Part shown: piece by piece, positions 43,479 through 53,061 of the stretch
Position numbering within the stretch: position 1 is the stretch's first letter
How the letters are laid out: every line of letters begins with the position of its first letter
From: an uncultured Gemmatimonadales bacterium
GTDB lineage: Bacteria > Gemmatimonadota > Gemmatimonadetes > Longimicrobiales > Gaopeijiaceae
Assembly (NCBI GenBank): GCA_937919655.1
Contig: CALFPJ010000079.1
Location: forward strand, 31,417 to 95,416
Reading direction: 5' to 3'
DNA length: 64,000 nucleotides
The notes under the pieces: model-generated
What the model was told of the DNA's origin: nothing
The model's database searches: none
Seen by the model: only the letters and a program-made list of their open reading frames with translations
Made by a program: the position numbers and the translations under genes

Positions 43479-44594
43479 ATGCTTATCGGTGTACCGAAGG
43501 AAATCAAACCCGACGAGTATCGGGTCGCCCTGACGCCAGCAGGCGCCGAAATGCTCACGCAGGCGGGGCACGAAGTTGCGGTGGAGAAGAATGCCGGGGT
43601 CGGCAGTGGCTTCACTGACGATTTCTACGTTGAGGCTGGAGCGACCATCGTCGATTCTCCCGATGAAGTTTGGGCGAAGGCCGAGATGATCATGAAGGTC
43701 AAGGAGCCCATCGCTCCCGAATGGCCCCGGATGCGGAAGGGTCAGTTGATGTTCACGTACTTCCATTTCGCCGCTGACGAGCCGCTTACGAAGGCGGTTG
43801 TGGCCTCTGGGGCAACGGCGATCGCGTACGAGACCGTTGAACTCCCGAGCCGTGAACTCCCGCTCTTGACCCCGATGAGTGAAGTCGCCGGTCGTATGGC
43901 GATTCAAGAAGGCGCGAAGTACCTCGAGAAGCCCCAAGGCGGACTGGGTGTTCTTCTCGGCGGTGTGCCGGGCGTGCTTCCGGGGAAGGTCTTGATTCTT
44001 GGCGGTGGTGTGGTGGGCACGCACGCGGCAAAGATGGCCGCCGGGCTCGGCGCCCGGGTCCATATCATGGACATCAATCTTGAGCGACTACGGTATCTCG
44101 ATGATACGATGCCGGCCAATGTGAACATGCTCTATAGCACGCGCTACGCCATTCGTAAGCAGATCCAGGATTCAGATTTGATCGTGGGTGCTGTTCTGAT
44201 CCCGGGTGCCAAGGCTCCAAGCTTGATCACGCGAGAAGACCTGAGTTTGATGCGTCCCGGCACGGTGATTGTGGACGTCGCCGTTGACCAGGGTGGCTGC
44301 GTAGAGACGATCAAGCCGACCACGCACCGCGACCCCGTGTACACGGTGGATGGCGTGATTCATTACGCCGTGGCCAACATGCCAGGAGGTGTGCCGCGCA
44401 CGAGCACGCTCGCGCTCACCAACGCTACGCTGCCTTATGCGATGGCGCTGGCGGGCAAGGGCTGGAAGCCGGCCTGCAGCGACGATCGCGCGCTCAAGCT
44501 TGGGGTGAACGTCGTGGATGGGCACGTGACCTATCAGGGTGTTGCCGACGCGTTCGGTATGGATTGCCGCAACGTGGATGACTTCCTGGCCTAG
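43479..44594 (+). CDS. ald: Alanine dehydrogenase
   Basis: A 371-residue NAD-dependent enzyme that interconverts alanine and pyruvate plus ammonia. The N-terminus [20 protein letters not shown], the substrate-binding Lys in [25 protein letters not shown] with the catalytic His, and the nucleotide loop [20 protein letters not shown] are clear. The C-terminal [20 protein letters not shown] completes the family signature. It has its own spacer on both sides and a terminator after it, so it is likely monocistronic. Confidence 0.98.
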   Translation: MLIGVPKEIKPDEYRVALTPAGAEMLTQAGHEVAVEKNAGVGSGFTDDFYVEAGATIVDSPDEVWAKAEMIMKVKEPIAPEWPRMRKGQLMFTYFHFAADEPLTKAVVASGATAIAYETVELPSRELPLLTPMSEVAGRMAIQEGAKYLEKPQGGLGVLLGGVPGVLPGKVLILGGGVVGTHAAKMAAGLGARVHIMDINLERLRYLDDTMPANVNMLYSTRYAIRKQIQDSDLIVGAVLIPGAKAPSLITREDLSLMRPGTVIVDVAVDQGGCVETIKPTTHRDPVYTVDGVIHYAVANMPGGVPRTSTLALTNATLPYAMALAGKGWKPACSDDRALKLGVNVVDGHVTYQGVADAFGMDCRNVDDFLA

Positions 44595-44625
44595 TGTCCT
44601 CTGACGACACCAAATCTGAAGCGAA

Positions 44626-44655
44626 GGGCGGAGCCCAAGCGGCTCTGCCCTTTTT
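44626..44655 (+). terminator. Intrinsic terminator after ald
   Basis: GGGCGGAGCC (44626-44635) pairs with GGCTCTGCCC (44641-44650) through ten pairs including one G-U, followed by TTTTT (44651-44655). It sits 32 bases after the ald stop. Confidence 0.9.
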
Positions 44656-44682
44656 GCAAACACACACTACGTAGGACCGCCA

Positions 44683-45126
44683 GTGAACTTCGTCCGATTT
44701 CGGCGACTCCCAAGCAATCCAGATCTCCCTCTTCCCGGGCGGGCGACACCCCAAGCGGCTGGGTACGACATCCGCTCTGTGGAGAAGGAAGTCGTTCTGC
44801 AGCCTGGCCAGATTCGTCTCGTCGACACCGGTTTGATCATGGAGTTGCCTGAGGGCATCGAATGCCAAGTGCGCCCTAGGTCGGGCCTAGCGCTCAAGCA
44901 CGGGATCACGCTTCCGAATAGTCCTGGAACCATCGATCCGGACTATCGTGGGGAGGTAAGGATCATCATGCAGAACACCGGGACGGCACCGGTCGTCCTC
45001 CGTCGTGGTGAGCGGGTGGCCCAACTGGTTTTTGCTCGTTTTGAGGCGCTCGAGGTCGTCGAAGTCGATGAGTTGACCGACACCGCACGGGGCGACGGCG
45101 GCTTCGGAAGCACCGGATCTAGCTGA
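44683..45126 (+). CDS. dut: Deoxyuridine 5'-triphosphate nucleotidohydrolase
   Basis: A 147-residue trimeric dUTPase that hydrolyses dUTP to dUMP and keeps uracil out of DNA. All five motifs are present: [60 protein letters not shown] and the C-terminal GDGGFGSTG. The start is a GTG at 44683, 28 bases after the terminator T-run, so a promoter must lie close by or the gene is read through. Confidence 0.98.
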   Translation: MNFVRFRRLPSNPDLPLPGRATPQAAGYDIRSVEKEVVLQPGQIRLVDTGLIMELPEGIECQVRPRSGLALKHGITLPNSPGTIDPDYRGEVRIIMQNTGTAPVVLRRGERVAQLVFARFEALEVVEVDELTDTARGDGGFGSTGSS

Positions 45127-45239
45127 AAGCCCGAACAGCACTGGCATCCGTCGCGTAGCAAACGTATGTTGTCAGGCCTTCTTTGGCCTAAATAGACACG
45201 AAAGCGGGCCTTAAGGTCCCCAAATCTTCGCTTGAGAAA

Positions 45240-46289
45240 TTGATTTTGTCCGCACTGAGTAATTGGCTTAGCTCGGGGCGCCTCGTCCCGGTCAATGACA
45301 TCGCCGTCGATCTCGGCACCGCGAATACTCTCATATATGTCAAGGGCGAGGGTATCGTCCTTAATGAGCCCTCGGTGGTGGCAGTCGAGAAGGGCAGCCG
45401 CCGCATCAAGGGTATCGGCCTCGAAGCGAAGCGGATGCTGGGGCGCACGCCTGAAGGAATCCAGGCGATTCGTCCGCTCAAGGACGGAGTCATCGCAGAC
45501 GTCGATGTGACGGAGATGATGCTTCGACACTTCCTGAAGCAGGTGACGCAGAAGCGGATCTTCCGCATCAAACCCCGAGTCATTGTGGGGGTCCCTTCGG
45601 GAATCACCGAGTTGGAGCGTCGGGCCGTACGATCATCGGCGATGTCTGCGGGTGCAAAGGCCGTGTACATGGTCGACGAGCCCATGGCCGCAGCAATCGG
45701 CGTGGGTCTGCCGGTGGAGACCCCTACCGGGAACATGGTGATCGACATCGGTGGCGGGACCACCGAGATCGCCGTCATCGCGCTCTCGGGCATTGTCTCC
45801 AACACGTCCATCCGCGTAGGTGGGGATGAGCTCGACTCGGCCATCGTGACCTTCCTGCGTAAGAACTACAATCTGCTCATCGGGGAGCCGACCGCTGAGG
45901 CGATCAAGATCCAGATCGGCTCTGCCTTCGACTTTGGCGAAGAGCGTGAGATGGGTGTGAAGGGTCGTGATCTGGTCTCCGGTATACCGAAGACGGTCAC
46001 AGTGCACTCGCAGGAGATCCGCGAATGCATTCAGGAACCGATTCAGGCGATCGTCGAGGCAACTCGGAGAGCCCTGGAGATCACCCCGCCAGAGCTTTCA
46101 TCGGACATCGTGGACCGTGGAATCGTCATGACGGGTGGAGGCGCGCTCATTCGCGGGCTCGACCGACTTCTGCAACACGAGACCAACCTCCCCATCCACG
46201 TGGACGAAGAGCCGCTAACGTGTGTTGTGCGGGGCGCGGGCCGCATTCTCGACGACCTGCACAAGTACCGCTCCGTTTTGGTCCAGTAA
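45240..46289 (+). CDS. mreB: Rod-shape determining protein MreB
   Basis: A 349-residue actin homologue that organises lateral wall synthesis. Phosphate 1 ([20 protein letters not shown]), the connect region, phosphate 2 ([20 protein letters not shown]) and the adenosine motif ([17 protein letters not shown]) are present. No ATG is near the N-terminus; the frame begins at a TTG at 45240, in agreement with family length. It leads the mreB-mreC-mreD-mrdA-rodA cluster and indicates a rod-shaped or elongating cell. Confidence 0.97.
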   Translation: MILSALSNWLSSGRLVPVNDIAVDLGTANTLIYVKGEGIVLNEPSVVAVEKGSRRIKGIGLEAKRMLGRTPEGIQAIRPLKDGVIADVDVTEMMLRHFLKQVTQKRIFRIKPRVIVGVPSGITELERRAVRSSAMSAGAKAVYMVDEPMAAAIGVGLPVETPTGNMVIDIGGGTTEIAVIALSGIVSNTSIRVGGDELDSAIVTFLRKNYNLLIGEPTAEAIKIQIGSAFDFGEEREMGVKGRDLVSGIPKTVTVHSQEIRECIQEPIQAIVEATRRALEITPPELSSDIVDRGIVMTGGGALIRGLDRLLQHETNLPIHVDEEPLTCVVRGAGRILDDLHKYRSVLVQ

Positions 46290-46304
46290 GGCGGGCGGGT
46301 AGCG

Positions 46305-47195
46305 GTGCCGGCCTACGTTTCTGAGCCGGAAGGCCCGGGGGGGCGTCGCCAAGGCACGCTCGCCGTCACATTCCTGATTCTCGCGCTTGCTACGTCGTAC
46401 CTCCCTGATGCCGCCCAACAACGGATCGCGTGGGGGATGCGGGTGACGTTGCTGCGGCCCTTCCTCGCAACCCAAGAACGGCTGACGGACGCGCGCCTGC
46501 GCGCGAGTGACGTAGGCGAGATGCGCCTTCAACTCGACTCGTTGTCGTCGATCTTGACGACACAGGCCGCGCTGGCCGACGAAAACCGCACACTTCGCGA
46601 CCTTCTTGGGTTGGCGGCTCGGGTGACTCCCTCGTTCTTGCCTGCCACCGTGCTACGCCCGGGGACTCCGGGGTCAGAGGGCATGTTCTGGGTGGAGTTG
46701 GGCACCGCCGATGGGATCGCCCCAGGGGCGCCGGTCGTGAGCCGTCACGGGCTGGTCGGTGTCATTCGAGAGGTCCGGGAGACCATCTCGGTCGGGATGG
46801 ACTCGACCCACCCAGATTTTCGAGCCAGTGCGATGTTGGCGGATGGTTCGACCTTCGGGATGGTGCAGGCTCGGCGAGGGGCGTTTCGGGAAGCCGATCG
46901 CCTCGTGTTCGATGGGACGCCGTATCACGAGTCCAGCCTCGATGGCACCGTGGTGTTAACGAGCGGTCTCAGTGGGGTCCTGCCCCGTGGAATTCCCATC
47001 GGAAGGATCGACGGGGTGGAGGAGGTCCAAGGGCGATGGCTCAAGAGTTACTGGCTTCGCCCCATGGTCGAGCCAGGCTCGGTGACCCACGTCTTGGTTG
47101 CGACGCGGGGTGCTGGGGCGGACGAGACCGAATTGTGGGCGGCTGACTCGCTGTTCACGCTGGAAGAAGCCATCGGAGCAGGACGCACTCCTTGA
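46305..47195 (+). CDS. mreC: Rod-shape determining protein MreC
   Basis: A 296-residue protein with one N-terminal transmembrane helix (LAVTFLILALATSYL), a short coiled coil (RLQLDSLSSILTTQAALAD-like, residues about 65-100) and the beta-rich periplasmic domain (FWVELGTADGIAPGAPVVSR, GLVGVIREV, VVLTSGLSGVLPRGIPIGRI). It bridges MreB and the wall synthases. GTG start at 46305. Its TGA is overlapped by the mreD start. Confidence 0.95.
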   Translation: MPAYVSEPEGPGGRRQGTLAVTFLILALATSYLPDAAQQRIAWGMRVTLLRPFLATQERLTDARLRASDVGEMRLQLDSLSSILTTQAALADENRTLRDLLGLAARVTPSFLPATVLRPGTPGSEGMFWVELGTADGIAPGAPVVSRHGLVGVIREVRETISVGMDSTHPDFRASAMLADGSTFGMVQARRGAFREADRLVFDGTPYHESSLDGTVVLTSGLSGVLPRGIPIGRIDGVEEVQGRWLKSYWLRPMVEPGSVTHVLVATRGAGADETELWAADSLFTLEEAIGAGRTP

Positions 47196-47674
47196 AGACT
47201 GATCCCCGCGTTTGGGTCGTCGTCGTCACCCTCTTTCTCGGACACTTCCTGCTTCACGTCGGGTTCGCCATCGGGCCAGCCGCGCCTGATCTCCTGACTG
47301 TGGCGATGCTGCTTTCTGCTCGCGAAATCGGGATGGGGCGTGCCGCTGGGCTCGGGCTGGTTTTTGGACTCTTGGAAGACGCGCTCAGTGTGCTCTCGTT
47401 TGGGGCGAATACGGTCGCCATGACGGTGGTCGGCGCCCTCGGCGCGATCACCCGCGACCTATTCGTGGGCGATTCGCTTCTATTTTTAGTGTCCTACTTT
47501 GTGATCGGAAAGTGGTTAGGTGATTTCATTCGCTGGGTGATGGTGGGTGAGGGGCTAAGACAGCCGTTCGTGGACCAGGTCCTCGTCCAGGGGCTCGTGG
47601 GCGGTCTATACGCGGCGGTGGTCGGGATCGCGCTGATGGCGCTGACGGGGCTGTGGAAGGAGTCGCCACAGTGA
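47192..47674 (+). CDS. mreD: Rod-shape determining protein MreD
   Basis: A 160-residue polytopic membrane protein with about five hydrophobic helices (VVVVTLFLGHFLLHVGFAIG, LLTVAMLLSAREIGMGRAAG, VAMTVVGALGAITRDL). LVFGLLEDALSVLSFGANT matches the conserved G..xD.ls....G motif. Assignment rests on this and on the mreC-mreD-mrdA order. The TTG start overlaps the mreC stop; its stop overlaps the mrdA GTG. Confidence 0.9.
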   Translation: MKTDPRVWVVVVTLFLGHFLLHVGFAIGPAAPDLLTVAMLLSAREIGMGRAAGLGLVFGLLEDALSVLSFGANTVAMTVVGALGAITRDLFVGDSLLFLVSYFVIGKWLGDFIRWVMVGEGLRQPFVDQVLVQGLVGGLYAAVVGIALMALTGLWKESPQ

Positions 47675-49551
47675 AGGTCCACCATCCCCATGAGAAGCGA
47701 CGGAGAGCCCAAGGGGCCTACCTCATTGTAGCCCTCGTCATGGGCACCTTGGCCGTCTCCTTCTTCCGCCTGCAGGTGCTCCGCTCTGACGTTTGGGAAC
47801 TGCGGGCGCAATCGAACCGTGTCCGCCAAATGCCGCTCGCTGCGCCTCGGGGGACCATCTATGACCGCGATGGCCAGATCATCGCAGACAATGCTCCCGG
47901 TTACGCGATCACAGTGCTGGGACCACCCGATTCGATTCGAGCGACTTTGGACCGCATGGGCGCGTATATGGACCTCTCAGAGGGGCACATTCAGCGACTA
48001 CTGGGCGTTCTGCGACGGTATGGAGGCCAGACCCTCGTCGTCGACGCTGACGCCGACTTCACGGTTGTGAGCGCGTTGGAAGAAAGGCGCATCGAGTTCC
48101 CAAATGTGTACATCGAGATGCGCCCAAGGCGCCGTTATCTCACGGGGGAGGCGGCTGGACATCTCTTGGGGTACGTCGGCGAGGTGACAGCGGAAGAACT
48201 GAGTTCCGCGGAGTTCGCTGACGACCGTTACCAGCAAGGGATGGTGGTCGGCCAGACTGGAATCGAAAAGCAGTATGAGGCTCTGCTCCAGGGCCGACCT
48301 GGCCTCAAGTATGTCGAGGTCGACGCCCGCAGCCGCATTGTCGGTGACTTCGCCGCGTTCCGCCAGGATCCGGGGGAAGCTGGGGCGGACCTTCACCTCA
48401 ACATCGATCTCGATCTGCAGAACTGGATTCACCATATCTTCCCTGACTCATTGTCAGGGGCCGTGGTCGCCCTCAACGTCGCAGACGGGGGTGTTCTGGC
48501 CTTGTACTCGGCGCCAGCCTACGACCCCAACAGTTTCGTGGGTGGAATTGACGATGCGGTGTGGGCTGAACTGAATACGAACCCCGGGTTGCCGCTTTAC
48601 AACCGAGCCACACTCGGCCTCTATCCCCCGGCCTCAACGTGGAAGTTGGCGACCGCCGCGATTGGGCTTGATCTAGGCGTCGTCACGCCGGACGAGACGA
48701 TGCCCGTTCCGTGTACCGGGGGGATGTCGTTCGGGCGCGACTACCGCCGCTGTTGGAACCCCGCGGGTCACGGCTACAACAACCTCGCGCAGGCGATCGG
48801 CAACTCGTGCAACGTGTATTTCTACCAGTTGGGGAAACTCATCGGGCTCGATCGGTTGGTTGAGCGAGCCACGGAAATCGGCTTCAGCCAGCGGTGCGGG
48901 ATCGACTTGCCTCAGGAGAGCCAGGGAGAGTTTCCAGCCGGTCGTAACTTCTGGGTAGAGACCTTCGGATATGAGCCACAGGACAACGAGGTGCTGTCAC
49001 TTTCGATTGGGCAGGGGCCGAACTCCCAGACGCCCCTCAAAATGGCTCAATTCTATTTGGCGCTCGCGAGGGACGGATCAGCGCCGCCTCCTGCATTGGC
49101 CAAAGACGCCGAGTTGGGTCCAGGGTGGGCTCTGAGCCTGGCGCCGGAGCATATTGCCTCGATCCAGGAGGGTCTGCGTGCGGTGACAACGCAGGGGGGT
49201 ACGGCGCATATCGGCACGTCTTTGGAATATTGGCAGGTTTTGGGAAAGACCGGGACGGCTCAAAACACGCAGAGCATCCAAGGAACTGAAGCCAACCACG
49301 CTTGGTTCGCGGGTATGGCCGGCCCTTGGGATGGGCCGCCGGAGATTGTTCTTGCCGTGATCGTCGAGAACGGCGCGACTGGCTCTGGAGTCGCTGCACC
49401 GATCATGGCAAAGGCAGCAGACTTCTACCTCCGGAAGAAGCACGGTATTCCGATCGACAGCATTCAGACCTACGGGGAGCATCTCCGGAGTGGAAGACCG
49501 ACACCCTGGTACCGGGCGCGCTATGCTCCGGGAGCTGGGTCCGGACGATGA
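47671..49551 (+). CDS. mrdA: Penicillin-binding protein 2 (elongasome transpeptidase)
   Basis: A protein of 626 residues from GTG 47671, with AAGGAG eight bases upstream. One N-terminal transmembrane helix (AYLIVALVMGTLAVSFFRL) is followed by the pedestal domain (RQMPLAAPRGTIYDRDGQII) and the transpeptidase. The nucleophile motif is YPPASTWKLATA (SxxK), the second is IGNSCNVYFYQ (SxN), and the third is LGKTGTAQN (KTG). It cross-links lateral peptidoglycan with RodA and is the target of beta-lactams such as mecillinam in E. coli. It overlaps rodA by four bases. Confidence 0.97.
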   Translation: MKVHHPHEKRRRAQGAYLIVALVMGTLAVSFFRLQVLRSDVWELRAQSNRVRQMPLAAPRGTIYDRDGQIIADNAPGYAITVLGPPDSIRATLDRMGAYMDLSEGHIQRLLGVLRRYGGQTLVVDADADFTVVSALEERRIEFPNVYIEMRPRRRYLTGEAAGHLLGYVGEVTAEELSSAEFADDRYQQGMVVGQTGIEKQYEALLQGRPGLKYVEVDARSRIVGDFAAFRQDPGEAGADLHLNIDLDLQNWIHHIFPDSLSGAVVALNVADGGVLALYSAPAYDPNSFVGGIDDAVWAELNTNPGLPLYNRATLGLYPPASTWKLATAAIGLDLGVVTPDETMPVPCTGGMSFGRDYRRCWNPAGHGYNNLAQAIGNSCNVYFYQLGKLIGLDRLVERATEIGFSQRCGIDLPQESQGEFPAGRNFWVETFGYEPQDNEVLSLSIGQGPNSQTPLKMAQFYLALARDGSAPPPALAKDAELGPGWALSLAPEHIASIQEGLRAVTTQGGTAHIGTSLEYWQVLGKTGTAQNTQSIQGTEANHAWFAGMAGPWDGPPEIVLAVIVENGATGSGVAAPIMAKAADFYLRKKHGIPIDSIQTYGEHLRSGRPTPWYRARYAPGAGSGR

Positions 49552-50783
49552 CCCGTATGCTGGAAAAGTGGGCAGTGGATCCCATGCTGGTATTGGCGGT
49601 CTTCATCATGACGCTCTTCGGTATCGCCATGATCTACTCGGCGGGCGTGGTCTTCGTGCCGACCGAGGTCACGAGAGATGCTTGGATTCGCCAGGGCATG
49701 TGGTTCGGCGTCGCCCTGGTCTCATTCATTTTTATTTCCCGGGTCCCCCTGCGGTGGGTCGAGTGGGTCGCGGTGCCTGCGTACGTGCTCGCCATCATTC
49801 TTCTTGCCGCGACGCTTGTGGTGGGGATCGGCTCCGGCACCGCGGCCGGAGTGAAAAGTTGGATCGCCTTTGGTCCGATTCGTTTCCAGCCCGCCGAACT
49901 CGCGAAGATCGCCACAGTCTTGGTTCTTGCTCGCTTGCTGTCGCAGCGAGACGAGCCCCTCACCTCACTGCGGGACCTTCTCGTGCCGTCCGCCCTCGTA
50001 GGTCTGCCCCTCGCGCTTGTGATGCTGCAGCCAGACCTGGGCACGGCGATGGCGTTTGGCGGAATCCTTTTCGCGATGTTGTTTTGGGCTGGGACTCCGG
50101 TGGCGCTCCTACTCTTGGTCGCGAGCCCCGTCGCGGCCTTGATCCTGTCGTTCAGTAGCACGATCTGGTCGGCGTATATCGTGGGTGTGATCGGGTTCCT
50201 TTACCTCTATCGCTATCGACTCTTCATGTTTGAGTCCGTGGCCGTGGTTCTGGCTAACTTTGCCGCCGGGACCATCGCCACCCCGCTGTGGAATTCTCTG
50301 AAGCCGTATCAACAGAATCGGATTCTGGTCTACCTCGATCCAGAAATGGACCCTCGCGGCGCCGGTTACCACGTGATCCAGTCCAAGGTGGCGGTCGGCA
50401 GCGGAGGTCTAACTGGGCAGGGCTTCACCCTCGGCTCCCAGAAACGCTTCGATTTTCTTCCGGAGCAGCACACGGACTTCATTTTTAGCGTTGTTGGTGA
50501 GGAACTCGGCTTCATCGGAACGACGCTGGCTATCGCCGGGTTCGCCTTCATATTGGCGCGCCTGGTCCGCATGGCGGTGGACTCGCCCGATCCCTTTGCC
50601 GGTCTGGTGCTACTCGGTATCTTTGGGACTTGGCTGGTACACATCTTCGTGAATATCGGGATGACAGTGGGTGTGGTGCCCATCACCGGCATCCCGCTGC
50701 CGTTCGTGAGCTACGGTGGGACGTTTCTGTTGACGTCCTGGGTCGCAGTCGCGATCGCCGTTCGAGTCGCCCACGAGCGATAG
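49548..50783 (+). CDS. rodA: Peptidoglycan glycosyltransferase RodA (SEDS family)
   Basis: A protein of 411 residues from ATG 49548 in an ATGA overlap with mrdA; the frame is open further upstream inside mrdA. About ten membrane helices are visible. The SEDS signatures are IRFQPAELAKIATVLVLARL, VMLQPDLGTAMAFGGILF and, near the end, GVVPITGIPLPFVSYGGTFL. It polymerises lipid II in the elongasome together with PBP2. A roughly 30-residue insertion-like helical segment (IVGVIGFLYLYRYRLFMFES) lies before the large periplasmic loop. Confidence 0.97.
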   Translation: MTRMLEKWAVDPMLVLAVFIMTLFGIAMIYSAGVVFVPTEVTRDAWIRQGMWFGVALVSFIFISRVPLRWVEWVAVPAYVLAIILLAATLVVGIGSGTAAGVKSWIAFGPIRFQPAELAKIATVLVLARLLSQRDEPLTSLRDLLVPSALVGLPLALVMLQPDLGTAMAFGGILFAMLFWAGTPVALLLLVASPVAALILSFSSTIWSAYIVGVIGFLYLYRYRLFMFESVAVVLANFAAGTIATPLWNSLKPYQQNRILVYLDPEMDPRGAGYHVIQSKVAVGSGGLTGQGFTLGSQKRFDFLPEQHTDFIFSVVGEELGFIGTTLAIAGFAFILARLVRMAVDSPDPFAGLVLLGIFGTWLVHIFVNIGMTVGVVPITGIPLPFVSYGGTFLLTSWVAVAIAVRVAHER

Positions 50784-50816
50784 CGTTTCGACCCCAACTC
50801 AATCGGGCAGTGCTCA

Positions 50817-51665
50817 ATGGCTTGGTTCCGCAAGGACAAGAAGCCCCTTCAGGCGCAAGACAAGCGTGATCTCCCGGCAGATGTATTTGAGAAATGCCAG
50901 GGATGCGGGGAGATCCTGTATCGGGAGCGGATCGCGCAGAATCTCAATGTGTGCCCGACGTGTGGGCATCACCTGCGCATCTCCGCGGACGCCTATCTGA
51001 GCATTCTGATCGACGGCGGCACATTCGTAGAGCACGATGCCAACCTGCGTGCTGCAGATCCGCTTGGGTTCATAGACCTCAAGCCGTATCCGGATCGGCT
51101 CTCGGCGGCAGAGGCAAAAGGAAAGACAGAAGCCCTCCGCAGTGGGACGGGACGGCTCGACGGGATCGAGGTTGTCATCGGCGTGATGGATTTTGCGTTC
51201 ATCGGCGGCTCGATGGGCTCGGTGGTCGGTGAGAAAATCGCCCGGGCAGCGCATGTGTCGCTTGAACGGCGAATTCCCTTGATTATCGTGTCTGCCTCGG
51301 GGGGCGCGCGCATGCAAGAAGGGATCTACTCTCTCATGCAGATGGCGAAGACCTCGACAGTCCTCGCTAGGCTTCACGAGGCGGGCGTGCCCTTTGTGTC
51401 GGTCCTGACTCACCCCACCACCGGGGGCGTCACTGCATCATTCTCAATGCTCGGCGATGTGAACCTTGCGGAGCCAGAGGCGTTGATCGGGTTTGCCGGT
51501 CCACGCGTGATCGAAGAGACCATCAAACAAGAGTTGCCCAAGGGCTTCCAGCGTGCGGAGTTTTTGCTGGACCATGGTATGGTGGACCGAGTCGTGGATC
51601 GCCGCGAACTGAAACAGACCATAGCACTGCTGTTGCGCCACCAGTTCGCCGGTTGGACGGACTAG
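50817..51665 (+). CDS. accD: Acetyl-CoA carboxylase carboxyltransferase subunit beta
   Basis: A 282-residue subunit that transfers carboxyl from biotin to acetyl-CoA, the first step of fatty acid synthesis. A four-cysteine zinc ribbon (CQGCGEILYRERIAQNLNVC, then PTCGHH) lies near residues 28-50. The crotonase-like core follows (GSMGSVVGEKIARAAHVSLE, VSASGGARMQEGIYSLMQMA, PTTGGVTASFSMLGDVNLAE). The alpha subunit is not in the window. It overlaps folC by 13 bases. Confidence 0.98.
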   Translation: MAWFRKDKKPLQAQDKRDLPADVFEKCQGCGEILYRERIAQNLNVCPTCGHHLRISADAYLSILIDGGTFVEHDANLRAADPLGFIDLKPYPDRLSAAEAKGKTEALRSGTGRLDGIEVVIGVMDFAFIGGSMGSVVGEKIARAAHVSLERRIPLIIVSASGGARMQEGIYSLMQMAKTSTVLARLHEAGVPFVSVLTHPTTGGVTASFSMLGDVNLAEPEALIGFAGPRVIEETIKQELPKGFQRAEFLLDHGMVDRVVDRRELKQTIALLLRHQFAGWTD

Positions 51666-52993
51666 CAGGGTCGCGCCTCGCCGCGCCGGATCGTCTCGAT
51701 CGTCCGTTCTCGGACCCGCTGGTCGCGCAGCTGTTTCCTCCGCTGGCGACTGGGGTGCATTGGGGCCTTGAGAGGACCGAGCGCGCCCTAGAGGCTCTGG
51801 GTAAGCCGCACCTGTCATACCGCACCCTCCACGTCGGCGGCACCAACGGAAAGGGGTCTGTGGTGTCGACTCTGTCGTCGGTCCTCAACACGGCCGGCAC
51901 ACGCACGGCCTGCTTCACGTCTCCGCACCTGTGTTCTTTCCGTGAGCGGCTCTTGGTGGGTGGTGAGCCGCTTTCTGAACAGGAAATCCTTCAGTGTGCG
52001 AATGATGTGCGCGACGTGGTCATGCAGTTTGGACTCACGTTCTTTGAGGCCATCACGGTCCTGGGTCTCTACGCGTTTGCTCGAGCTGGAGTTGAGGCGG
52101 CCGTCCTAGAGGTAGGGCTTGGAGGCCGCCTCGATGCGACGAATGTGATTAGACCCGACGTTGCGGCCGTGACCAACGTCGCGATGGACCACGCCGAATA
52201 CCTTGGCGACACGCTGGAGAAGATTGCCCGCGAAAAAGCGGCGATCGCGAAGCCGGGGGTTCCGCTTGTCACGGCGGAAACCAGCCCAGCGCTATTGGCG
52301 GTGTTCCGCGAGGTGGCTGCTGGGGTTGGGGCGCCCTTGGTTGTGGTAGATCCGTCCTCATTGGGGGCGGTGGAGGTGGCCGCAGACCACACCTCGTTCA
52401 CGCTGGACACCCATACCTGGGGTGGCATGCACGTGCAAACACCGTTGGTCGGACGCCACCAGGCGGTGAATGCCGCTCTGGCTGTGAAAATGTTGGATGT
52501 GTTGCCGGTGGAGCTGCGTCCGAGCGCCGAAGCGATCCGAGAGGGGATTGGGGCCGTGGAATACCACGGGCGGGATCAAATTGTGCTGGTCGATGGGGCG
52601 ACGTGGCTCCTAGATGTGGCCCACAACACGGCGGGTATGCGTTCGCTGGTAGATACGATCGACCGACTCGACTTGCCGCGGCCCTTGGTGGCCGTTGTGG
52701 GCGTGCTTGGTGACAAGGACTGGCGAATGATGCTCCCGCCGCTCTTCTCACGTACGGACGTCGCTTTCCTTACCCAACCGCCTTCGGCACCTCTAGATCG
52801 ACGCTGGTCAGTCGCTGAGGCCGCTGCCGCCGTCGGCACCATCACGCACGTCGTGGTAGAAGACGACTTTGAGCGCGCGCTCGACCGGGCCAAGAACGAG
52901 GTCGGGCAAGGGACAATCATCGTGACCGGATCTGTGCATACTGTTGGGTCAGCGCTCAAGATTCTTGGATTGGAGCCGCTGGGATCAAGGTAA
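51653..52993 (+). CDS. folC: Folylpolyglutamate synthase/dihydrofolate synthase
   Basis: A 446-residue Mur-ligase-family enzyme that adds glutamate to dihydropteroate or folates. The ATP loop HVGGTNGKGSVVSTLSSVLN, then TSPHLCSFRERLLVGGEPLS, LEVGLGGRLDATNVIRPDVA, MDHAEYLGDTLEKIAREKAA and the C-terminal DVAHNTAGMRSLVDT are typical. The start at 51653 is a TTG without a good SD; the first 20 residues may be partly untranslated. The accD-folC pairing is common. Confidence 0.96.
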   Translation: MDGLAGSRLAAPDRLDRPFSDPLVAQLFPPLATGVHWGLERTERALEALGKPHLSYRTLHVGGTNGKGSVVSTLSSVLNTAGTRTACFTSPHLCSFRERLLVGGEPLSEQEILQCANDVRDVVMQFGLTFFEAITVLGLYAFARAGVEAAVLEVGLGGRLDATNVIRPDVAAVTNVAMDHAEYLGDTLEKIAREKAAIAKPGVPLVTAETSPALLAVFREVAAGVGAPLVVVDPSSLGAVEVAADHTSFTLDTHTWGGMHVQTPLVGRHQAVNAALAVKMLDVLPVELRPSAEAIREGIGAVEYHGRDQIVLVDGATWLLDVAHNTAGMRSLVDTIDRLDLPRPLVAVVGVLGDKDWRMMLPPLFSRTDVAFLTQPPSAPLDRRWSVAEAAAAVGTITHVVVEDDFERALDRAKNEVGQGTIIVTGSVHTVGSALKILGLEPLGSR

Positions 52994-53023
52994 GCCGCGT
53001 GGGCGAGGGAGTCCTCCGCGTGG

Positions 53024-53051
53024 TTGAACTCTTCCCTCCCACCGCTAGATT
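53024..53051 (+). promoter_or_regulatory. Putative promoter of hisS
   Basis: TTGAAC (53024-53029) and TAGATT (53046-53051) are 16 bases apart. The start would be near 53058, only about four bases before the hisS ATG, so the mRNA would be nearly leaderless. No SD precedes the ATG, which agrees. Confidence 0.45.
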
Positions 53052-53061
53052 CTGCCCCACC

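Noticed and set aside
45127..45239. Promoter for mreB around TTGTCA
   Set aside because: No -10 box lies at acceptable spacing; the AGGCC/GGCCT hairpin there lacks a T-run.
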